From the NCBI GenBank assembly GCA_003614735.1, contig KZ992597.1:1-27270 (forward strand): 27,270 nucleotides of DNA, read 5' to 3'. Position 1 is the stretch's first letter, and each line of letters opens with the position of its first letter. This DNA comes from Thamnocephalis sphaerospora. Its lineage: Eukaryota; Zoopagomycota; Zoopagomycetes; Zoopagales; Sigmoideomycetaceae. A program made the translations under genes and the position numbers. The notes beneath the pieces were generated by a model, which was not told the DNA's origin, made no database searches, and saw only the letters and a program-made list of their open reading frames with translations. Positions 19,697-27,270 of the stretch are shown piece after piece.

Positions 19697-21453
19697 ATGG
19701 CTTACCCTGCCGGTGCGAACATGAATACGCCGATCCGTGTCTGGTCAGAGTACGGTATCACCACTCTGCCCAAGGGCCAGGGCAAGCAGCGTTATAACGG
19801 CAACCATCAGCGTCCCCGCCCGCCAACGGTGCATAGCAACCTTGGTTACGCCATGCACCTGCCCACCGGTCACCCTCAGCATCAGCATCAGCATGCCCAC
19901 TATCAGCACCCGCACCCGTCGCAGTCACGCCACACTCACGCGCACCCCCAGCATCCGGCCCAGTTCCACGCGCCAACTTCGGCGGGACGCTTTTCGCAGC
20001 ACCAGCGTCAGCAGCAGCACCACCATCATCACCAGCAGCAGCAGCAGCAGTATGCGTACGTGCAGCAGGCGCCACACAATCTATTCCAGTCGCTAGCCCA
20101 CCAGACACCGCAGCAGCGTCAGTCTGCGCAGGCCATGCAGCAACAGCAGCACCAGCACCAGCAGCACCATCATCACCATCACCAGCAGCAGACGCAGCAA
20201 CAGGCCGCGCAGCAGCAACAGCAACAGCAGCAACAGCAGCAGCAGCAGCAGCATGCACATGCCGGACAGTCCTACAGCTACCAGGTGCCGCCGCGCATTG
20301 AAGATGAGCCGGAGGCGCACCCGCAGGTGGCAGGCGACTTGGCACATAAGGCATTCAAGCAGATGCTGCTGCATCTGATTCTCACCGGATACAAGTCGCG
20401 CAGCGGTCGCCCTACCACGCCCGAGGAGATTGCACATGACTTGTCCAACGGCGAGATGGCTGAGAAGCTGCGTCGTGAGACGGAGATGAAAATGATGGGA
20501 GCGTTCAAGATGCTCAAGCTGGACCAGGTAAAGGCGACCGCTACCGTGTATGCGTCCGGTGATCCTGTCACTAACGCACATCATCCCTCGTTGACAGGTG
20601 GTCCGCGGTAATCTCAAGTCGGATGTGCTGCATCGCGTCGAGTCGATGATCAACAACCATGCGCTCCTGCATCACAATGTCTACGTGACGGCAGTGGCGC
20701 TTGGCAAGAAAGATGACAAGCTGTTTGCCAAGCGCATCATGGAGGCGTGGAACATGGCCGACGAGATGCTCAAAGTAAGTGTGCGCGCTGGACATGCGGG
20801 CCAAGCGAGACGCTCTAGACATCCGGGCTGACCCTTTTTGCGGCCAATCCAGCAATCTTCCGCAGCACAGCGCATGGTACGCACTGCTTCTTGGGCCGCG
20901 GCCACCTCTGGCGAGCCAGTTCAGCGCAGCCAATCGGCCTCGCCCCCTCGCATGGTCACGTTCCTCCAGCGCGCTGACACACCGCAGAGCTCCAGCACGG
21001 CGGTATCTCCGGAAGCCCCCAGCCTGCACCGGTAAGCTCCGCCTGGTGTGCTCGCTTGTCCCGTGACGGTGACGCTGACCCCATTTCCCTTTTGCGTCTT
21101 CGCTTTTCCATGGCAGCGGGTCCAGCGAGGCAGATTCAACGAGCGACGAAGCGTCCACGCATGCCCACAATGCGGAAACGATGGTGGCGCCCGTTACCGT
21201 GGCCTCGCAGACGGCCGCGCCCAAAGCAAGCACCGACGACGAAGCCGCCACTCCCGTAAATTATCTGCTTCTGAACGCCTATCTCAACTCGGTGGAGCGG
21301 GAGCACCTGATCTATCTGATCTCCAAGGTGCCCGATCACCTGCATTCTGTGCTGCGCGAGTGGGTGTTTGCGCCGCAGTCGACGCCGGTAAAGATGCAGT
21401 CGTCGCAGCCGCAGCAGCCACTGGTGGCGCAGGTGCAACAGGCGCAGCAGTAG
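19697..21453 (+). CDS. Gene E: alpha-beta family protein with His/Gln-rich N-terminus
   Basis: The family is not recognised; this is the clearest copy. Exons 19697-20527, 20598-20774, 20853-21031 and 21117-21453 give 507 residues. The first 210 or so residues are extremely H/Q-rich (HQHQHAHYQHPHPSQ, long poly-Q). Alpha is 215-277 (LAHKAFKQMLLHLILTGYKS..., Tyr232, Gly252). Beta is 278-336 on a 0-0 exon of exactly 59 codons, the same length as in gene C. The third exon is S/A/Q-rich with a lone Trp (RTASWAAATSG). The C-terminal motif NAYLNSVEREHLIYLISKVP then DHLHSVLREW (about 446-480) is followed by a 25-residue Q-rich tail that the other paralogs lack. Introns have CTAAC or CTGAC branch sites. 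The leader is CT-rich. The Q/H-rich start suggests condensate- or prion-like behaviour, by inference. Confidence 0.87.
20209..20253 (+). repeat. CAG/CAA poly-Q tract in gene E
   Basis: A run of about 14-15 CAG/CAA codons just upstream of the alpha module, the longest of several CAG/CAC-rich stretches between about 19875 and 20260. Confidence 0.85.
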
Positions 21454-22262
21454 ATCTGCTATAGAGGTCGCCGCCAGCTTCTCTGTGGCATACCTGCAAC
21501 AGATGTATTTGTGCTTGTACGGCAAGGAGGAGCCTGCTCGCCCGCTCGCGTGCCGGCTCTCCTCGCATACCATCCCGGCCCGTGTCTGCCGTCCTCGATC
21601 TTTAACGCCACCGCAACCGGATAAAGCGGCGGGTGCCGGCAGCGCGTTACTGGGCTAGCTTCTACTCACCCGTGCCGCCTACACACCGCTGGTCCGTCCG
21701 CCCGCCCACGTTTGGATGCATTTTCGCCGTCACCACCACCCTCTTTTGTTTGCCTGTTTCTCTCGATCCATGTCTGCTCGTCTGTGATCTCCATTCGCCT
21801 GTCTATCCTTACGCTTACGCTGCTCAGTTCAGTTCACCCTCGCTTTCGACCGTCCTTGTCCCTGGTTATCACTTCTTTGTGCGTGCATAAACACGTCATT
21901 ATCGTCATCTACACTGCGCGCTGTTTGTGCCTGCGCGTTTCAGTATACGCCCCAATGTAGGTGGACGCGACCGGTTGTGGTGTGGTTGGCCTGCAGCCGT
22001 GAACGGGCGAATGGGTTAAAACGCTATATTTAATCTATCACATGCGAGACATACAATGTGTTCTATGAAGCGGTGAGACGATCATGCCGGCCAAGGCCAG
22101 GGCCTGTGGCCGTGATCTGGGCAGCCAGCAGTGCCGTCTACTGACGCATTGCCGCAAGGTGCCAGATCAGCCCATGCGAGGACTGGGTGGCGAGCAGGAC
22201 CAGCAGCAGCAGCAGCGGCGGCGGCGGCGGCGGCGGCGCAGTCTGTGCCCCAGTTTGGACGC
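21454..22262. other. Convergent intergenic region with an internal CT-rich tract
   Basis: The interval lies between the 3' ends of gene E (+) and the Gag1-like gene (-). A strongly CT-rich stretch on the plus strand (about 21650-21880) resembles the gene leaders seen elsewhere in the window, yet no plus-strand gene follows it. A CAG then CGG trinucleotide run lies at 22200-22240. No coding gene was supported. Confidence 0.45.
22200..22240. repeat. Adjacent CAG and CGG trinucleotide repeats
   Basis: About five CAG units pass directly into about eight CGG units, just beyond the stop codon of the Gag1-like gene and probably within its 3' untranslated region. Confidence 0.85.
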
Positions 22263-23119
22263 TTAACACGGAGCATCGCCTGACACGGCTGGACGATCAT
22301 ACTCTGTCGACGATGCCTCCAAGCAGTCTGATGCTGCCATGCTCACTGCTTCTACTTGCGACTGCGGCGGCGGTGTCAGTGGCGGCGACAAGTGCGGCGG
22401 TGGCAGCGGCGGTGGTGTTATGCCCGTGGGCACGAGCGTGGTGCCCACCACCTTGTAGGCAGGCGATGGTGCCTCGCCAGATATTACCGACGAAGGTGGC
22501 GACACCATTAGCACGCTCTGCGAAGCCGGTGGCGGTGGGGGCGGCGAGCCACGTGTAGGCCGAGGCACGGGCGGAGCCGCGCTAGAAGCAGCGGCCATGG
22601 CCCATAGCCCATCGCGTTTCCATCCGTGTACAATCACGTTGACCTAGCCACGCAAAAGACCGGCATTAGCTAATGCGATTGCGGCAGCTCACCCGACTTG
22701 GCCCGTACGCATCATCGCCCACTTACCACATTGCTGAGCGGTACAGGCCGGCTTAGCTTGCGCTGTCCTAGCACCAGCTGGTCGTAGATATTGTCGTAGT
22801 TTTCCGGCACAAACTTGCGCAGCTGTCGGTGGTGTTCCAGCTGCGTTGCTGTTGGTACCCTTTGCGCAGGAAGGTCGGTGTTTACCATGTCACAGCCGAA
22901 TGCTTGCAAGCGCCGATTCTCCGCCTCTTCCTCGTCGTCCTCGTACCGGTGTTCAAAGTGTCTTGTCCAGTGGCGTCGCTGGGTTTCCCAGTGCTGCACT
23001 CCGGGGACCGCGGCAGCTGGTGTACCTGGCTGCCATGCGCTCGTGCCACTCGATGCCGGCTCGTCGCCTGCACATGGCGAAGGCGACTCGTCCGCCTTGG
23101 TCGCCCGTTGTTGTGTCAT
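22263..23119 (-). CDS. Gag1-like clamp domain protein (formerly DUF4050)
   Basis: Two exons, 23119-22727 and 22643-22263 (intron GTAAGT...GCTAG, phase 0), give 257 residues. The fungal clamp domain spans roughly residues 40-145: WETQRRHWT, then the NYDNIYDQLVLGQRKLSRPV block, then across the splice PLSNVVNVIVHGWKRDGLWA. This W...YDxxYxxLVxGxxxLxxPxxLxxxxxVxxxGWKxDGLW pattern is typical of the family (Pfam Gag1-like clamp). Its biochemical role is poorly known; from memory, S. pombe Gag1 is reported to link to protein phosphatase/TORC1-related control. The remaining C-terminal half is a disordered Pro/Ser-rich tail (SPPPPPPASQ). ATG 23119 was chosen over the upstream His/Thr-repeat frame, which derives from a GT-rich stretch. 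It is divergent from PEX7. Confidence 0.8.
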
Positions 23120-23778
23120 TCCGTGTGCGTGTGTGTGTGCGCCCACCCACACGTGCGCGCAATAATAGAAGGAATCAGCAATAGCGCGTCCTGAGTTGGC
23201 AGGGTAACGACGAACGGTGGTAATTCTAGCAGGCGTAGCGTCGTCGTGGGTGATGAAGGCGGTGTTTGTGGGCAGAATGAGAAACAGGCAGGCCGACCGT
23301 TTTTACTTGCCTACTAAAGTCGCCTTGCTCAGAGCGGAGTTGCACTGCTACTGGTTAGCCGCGGGCCAGACGCTAACCACCATCACCATCACCAAACGAG
23401 AGACAAGGCGAAGACGGCGTGGGCATCAGGGCCCAGTAGACTGTTTGCCACGAACGGCAGTGGAGTGCATGGCACACGCACCAATCGACAGCATCGCGAG
23501 TGTGCTTGCAACCGCGTGTGCCGGCAGCACTCGTGGCCAGGCGCATGCCCTGTCGGGTGGTGCGCCAGCATCATCGTCGTCGTCGGGCAAGCACAATACG
23601 TCAGTGGCGTCGATCGGCAAGGTTGCAGTGCTCGTGTTGCATGTGACGCGGCTCAGGTCGTCTCCACTCGAGCCATCTTGCCGCTCCGACTTGGTTTTCG
23701 CGCCCACCGGCCGGCCTGCTACGCCTCCCGGTAACACGCACCTCTTCTGCCCCCTCTTCTTCGTCATTGTCGTGGAGC
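23120..23778. promoter_or_regulatory. Divergent promoter region, Gag1-like gene / PEX7
   Basis: The 660-bp interval separates two start codons facing away from each other. A GT-rich tract lies near 23125-23140 and a CT-rich tract (about 23740-23770) immediately precedes the PEX7 start. The 196-codon plus-strand frame crossing it shows no recognisable domain and overlaps the PEX7 start, so I treat it as chance. Confidence 0.5.
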
Positions 23779-25078
23779 ATGTTTCGCTTTCAGACACAGG
23801 GCTTTAACGGCTATTCGGTGCGTGTGCGGCGGGCCAAGACGCGTGTGGGACGCGATCAGCGCGCGTGTCGGCTAACGCGTCTCCCCTGCTGCACGCCCAG
23901 GTCAAGTTCAGTCCATTCTTTGAGGACCGTATTGCCTGCGCGTCGGCCGCCAACTTTGGACTGGTGGGCAACGGTCGGCTGTGGATTCTCCGCAGTGGGG
24001 CGGGCCCTCATGGCGTGGATGCAGAGAAGCTGTGAGTGCTGCGAGCAGACGGCATAGAGGCGTTTGGCCATGCTCACTGTTCTGCTATCGCCGCTGCTGC
24101 CGTTTAGCTATGACACGCAGGATGGCCTTTATGATGTAGCCTGGAGTGAACAGCACGAACATCAGCTGGTGACGGGTAGCGGCGATGGCTCTGTAAAGCT
24201 TTGGGACGTGACGCTATCGGTAGGCGTGCGCGCGCTATGCGACCGGGCAGAGACCAGCACTGGACTAACTTGGCGGTCGGTGTATGCTACCCGGCAGGAA
24301 TTCCCCATCCAAAACTGGAGCGAGCATACACGCGAGGTGTATTCGGTCAACTGGAACCTTATTCGCAAGGATACATTTCTGACGGCATCCTGGGACCTCA
24401 CGGTTAAATGGGTACGTAGCTACGACAGCATGAAGATTAGCAGCAGCAACAGTAGTAGTGATGGTAGCGCATACACGCAGGCTAACGAGACACTGTATGC
24501 GCATATAGTGGACACCAGAGCGGCCACAGTCGCTGGCTACATTTGCAGGCCATCAGCACTGCGTGTATGAGGCGTCCTGGTCGCCACATGAGCCGGATCT
24601 GTTTGCCAGCGCATGCGGTGATCGCATCATTCGGCTGTGGGACGCGCGCCAGCCAGGTCGTCCAACCATGACGATTCATGGCCACCAGGGCGAAGTGCTT
24701 TCGCTAGACTGGAACAAATACCAGCCGTACACGCTGGCCAGCGGTTCGGTGGACAAGACAGTGCGCGTCTGGGATGCGCGCCGGCCAGATCGTGAACTCT
24801 CGGCTGCCACGGGCCACGAGTATGCCGTGCGGCGAGTCCGCTTTTCGCCACACCAAGCGCAGCTGCTAGCCAGCGCCTCCTACGACATGACCATGCGTAT
24901 CTGGGACATGGGCATTGCAGGCGGCATTGCCAAGCCGGTGGAGACCTACGGCGCACACACCGAGTTTGTTCTTGGCGTCGACTGGAACCTGTACCATGAG
25001 GGCGAGCTGGCCACCTGCGCCTGGGACGAGCAGGTGCACATTGTGCGGCCCGCACTGTTGGCGTCAGGACAGCGTTGA
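23779..25078 (+). CDS. PEX7: Peroxin 7, PTS2 import receptor (WD40)
   Basis: This WD40 beta-propeller receptor brings PTS2-bearing enzymes to the peroxisome. Exons 23779-23817, 23901-24031, 24108-24219, 24298-24411 and 24509-25078 give 321 residues, the usual length. The start MFRFQTQGFNGYS joins VKFSPFFEDRIACASAANFG, an exact PEX7-type N-terminus. WD repeats follow: VTGSGDGSVKLWD, LTASWDLTVKWW, ASACGDRIIRLWD, ASGSVDKTVRVWD and ASASYDMTMRIWD, with GAHTEFVLGVDWNLYHEGEL before the last blade. Exon 5 restores WTPERPQSLATFAGHQ, which supports the acceptor at 24509. Intron 3 (24220-24297, 78 nt) is in frame with no stop but interrupts the propeller, so it must be spliced out. It is intact. Confidence 0.94.
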
Positions 25079-25908
25079 GACGCCCGCTACGAGCCATCGG
25101 CACCGGGGTTTCCGTCCATGTACAGCTCTATTACACTAACGCCGTGTCAATACACCGTCTAGCTTATTCGCGCTGTTTTCAGCCCATGCTCTTCTGTATT
25201 GTCTTTTCACCATGCTGCAGCCACATGCTCACTTGGCTCTGGCTCATCTGGAAGCCCCTAGCGCCTGCCCTGACTGTTTGCTGTCGGCAGTTGCCATTGC
25301 CATTGCGGACGCGCTAGAAGCCGACGCGCCTATTGTGGCCTGCCGCCCTATGCAGCGATCCCTCACGATTGCCAGCAGCGACCGTTGCCTTCATGCGCTC
25401 GTCATTTACGCCAGGATACTCACTATGCACAAGGCTGTACCCGCCCGTATCCTGCATTTGCGCCGCCATGTATCAGATACCCGCGGGTCATGCAGCCGTC
25501 ACGCCCAGACGGCCCTCGCGCGTCCGGCAAGGCGAGACAAGGCTGGCGTGATTTGGCCAGAGCGCCGTGTGTGTGTCGCCAGGTGATCAGCCGGAAATAC
25601 ACACTGCATCCTGCCGTGTACGCATAAGGACGTGGCACATCCATGTGCTATGACCGTCCCCTCCTCACACGATCAGTCAGCGGATAAGTCGTTCCGCGTC
25701 ACATTTCCAGTCACCTGATAGAACATAACGGCCAAGACTGCAACACGGCCGACTGCCGCCGCCGCCGCCGTGGAGCAGCAGCGTGCTTGCGCCACAGTGT
25801 GGCATATGTGGATGCAACGTTTAAATATTCCCCGCTAGGCGTTTTCGGCTTCGCTTCATCATCTATCGTACTCACTTTTCACTCTTGTGCTCTTCATCAG
25901 CATCTGCC
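25079..25908. other. Intergenic region between PEX7 and kinase gene
   Basis: This holds the PEX7 3' end and the kinase promoter. A CT-rich leader at about 25845-25905 precedes the kinase ATG. A 124-codon frame at 25212-25586 has no recognisable domain. No RNA gene was recognised. Confidence 0.45.
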
Positions 25909-26872
25909 ATGACGGTCAACAGTAAATCTGCAGAGCAGCATACCGCCAACACGTAAGTCGATGTGGCCTGCTGGGATCGGGACGGCCAGGATGCTTACAC
26001 TGCTGGCCACGTTGCCGGCACCGATGATAGTGACAACGGCGGCAGCGCTGTATTCTGCGCTTCTCTATTCTATCCATTCCGGTAAGCGTTGCAAACGTAT
26101 ACGCCATGCAGAATATTAGCTTATCCATGCTGTTTGCCTGTCGCAGCAAGCTGCTGGGCAGGCGTCGGGCCAATCCGCCGACGAGCGTCCCGTCAAAGAA
26201 AGCCTCAATGGAGGCGGCCGTGGAGACGCGCGAGCCGCAGCTGCAGCGAGACATGCGGGTTGGCATTGCTACCGATCACACCAACTCTACGTCGGCCGCG
26301 AGCGCCCACACCGACGCTGGCGCAGTACTCCCTGCAGAAAAGCGCTCGTCGACAGGGTCCCAAGCAGCCCCGTTGCCGTTCAAAGACTCGTTCATTGTGT
26401 TTGTTTTGGGTGAGTACTTTTGCACCAACTGCCTCGTGCCTCCAGCTCCATGCTAAGCAACATCCATTATGCGTGTCATAGGTGGTCCTGGATCCGGAAA
26501 GGGTAGGCTCGCACGGCATTAATGCGTGGTAACGTCGACCGTCCAACGTACTCACACCTTGCCGCGCTGCTGAAACCAGGCACACAAAGCGCCATTCTTT
26601 CGGAGGAGCTTCAGCTGACGCACATTTCCATGGGTGACCTTCTCCGCCAGGAGGTGGCAGAAGGCTCAGAGCTCGGCGAAGAAATCACCGCAGCTATGCG
26701 AGAAGGCCTCATGGTCACCATGGTGGGTGCTAACCAAGGCGGCGCTCGGCTGCCACGTGCATTTCATCTGACCCATCGGTCCGACGTAGGATATCACGCG
26801 CCGGCTGCTGCTCAAGGCTATGACCAACGCTCCGGTCACCAGTAAGGGCTTTCTGCTGGACGGCTTCCCTCG
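25909..26872 (+). CDS. UMP/CMP (adenylate-type) kinase, truncated after GFPR
   Basis: This is a nucleoside-monophosphate kinase most like fungal Ura6, which phosphorylates UMP/CMP. Firm exons are one ending at 26409, then 26482-26502, 26580-26722 and 26790-26872. The 21-nt microexon encodes the P-loop GGPGSGKG. Next come TQSAILSEELQLTHISMGDL and EGLMVTMDITRRLLLKA, then FLLDGFPR, the NMP-binding half of the fold. The N-terminus is unsettled: ATG 25909 with short exons, or ATG 26106 running directly on (MQNISLSMLFACRSKLLGRR, a possible mitochondrial presequence). After GFPR there is a donor-like CG|GTAAGG with an in-frame TAA. The LID, the catalytic arginines and the last half of the domain (about 90-100 residues) are not found in the remaining 400 bp, which encode a zinc-finger gene on the other strand. 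The gene is therefore truncated, or its missing exons lie beyond the window. Confidence 0.75.
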
Positions 26873-26899
26873 GTAAGGGCTGCCGTCGATACCGACATC

Positions 26900-27234
26900 C
26901 TTGCATAGTGTCTGCAGCGGCCTACCAGATCCTTGACCTGTATTCGCAGCACGGCTATTCTTTTTGCTCTGTTCCTTGACCGCGCTTTGATGCTTGGACG
27001 AACGAATGTGCGTATTCCACGTAGCATCCGTGGCAAACGACTTGCGGCAAGCCGAGCAGTGGAAGCGCTGTGCACCTGGCCCTCCTGCACCAGCAGACGA
27101 CGCTGGTGCGCTTCCATGCGCGACTGGCTTTCGTGACGAGCTCTGCGTCGATGCGGCCTTGTCTGCTCCGTCACGCACATTAGCGGGCAGTGGCGCAGGC
27201 TCGGCAGGCTCACGCGCCACCGGCGGACCAAAGA
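26900..27234 (-). CDS. C2H2 (U1-type) zinc-finger protein, partial
   Basis: The gene enters from the right edge. Its visible exon starts just after CTAACATGCAGCAGCAG (branch site plus tandem acceptors at about 27235-27248), so the start codon and 5' exons lie beyond 27270. The exon encodes a Pro/Ala/Ser-rich segment, then a clear zinc finger, FHCSACRKSFATDATWNTHI followed by RSSKHQ, with C-x2-C-x12-H-x5-H spacing as in U1-like/JAZ fingers that often bind RNA or structured nucleic acid. A basic stretch (VKEQSKKNSR) follows. The 3' end is unresolved: the frame stays open to 26666, but that part is antisense to firm kinase exons. A donor such as CAG|GTCAAG (about 26934) may end the exon. Confidence 0.65.
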
Positions 27235-27270
27235 CTGCTGCTGCATGTTAGCACTGCGCAAGCAACCGTG

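Noticed and set aside
25212-25586. 124-codon plus-strand ORF between PEX7 and the kinase
   Set aside because: No recognisable domain and no spliced partner. Its length is within chance for this base composition.
26933-27136. Possible C-terminal kinase exon on the plus strand
   Set aside because: It is the antisense shadow of the zinc-finger exon and contains no LID or catalytic arginine pattern.

Overview
This is a window of compact, intron-rich fungal nuclear DNA. The protein content is fungal: a Golgi guanosine diphosphatase, the BMT2 rRNA methyltransferase, a Gag1-like clamp protein, the PTS1/PTS2-system receptor PEX7 and a filamentous-fungus-type P450. Almost every gene is broken by short introns, mostly 45-110 nt, with GTRNGN donors and CTAAC, CTGAC or CTAAT branch sites 10-40 nt before the acceptor. 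CT-rich tracts lie just upstream of several start codons. I cannot name the species. The lineage is uncertain; an early-diverging fungus or a basidiomycete both fit.

Layout. 75-2254 (-) is a nine-exon cytochrome P450. 3093-3743 (+) is the 5' half of an aquaglyceroporin that runs straight into 3586-4617 (+), BMT2. 4704-6341 (-) is GDA1, convergent with BMT2. 6576-21453 is the notable part: five paralogous genes of a family I do not recognise, called here A (-), B, C, D and E (+). 22263-23119 (-) is a Gag1-like clamp protein, and divergent from it 23779-25078 (+) is PEX7. 25909-26872 (+) is a UMP/CMP-kinase gene cut off after its GFPR motif. A C2H2 zinc-finger gene (-) enters from the right edge.

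The A-E cluster. Each protein has a low-complexity, disordered N-terminus (SR-rich in B and C, RG-rich in D, His/Gln-rich in E). Next comes an ungapped 63-residue helical module (alpha) ending exactly at a phase-0 intron, then a 58-65-residue module (beta) on one 0-0 exon. A long P/Q/S-rich linker follows, and a C-terminal motif of about 35 residues with the pattern AYLxxxEREHLxxLIxKVPxHLR. Gene A carries three alpha-beta pairs, so the cluster holds seven copies. Conserved intron positions and phases show that the genes arose by tandem duplication and diverged strongly. SR, RG, poly-Q and WG features suggest RNA-granule or RNA-processing scaffolds, but that is inference.

Two genes, the aquaporin and the nucleotide kinase, have only their 5' halves, each abutting another gene. 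They mark rearrangement breakpoints or assembly joins.
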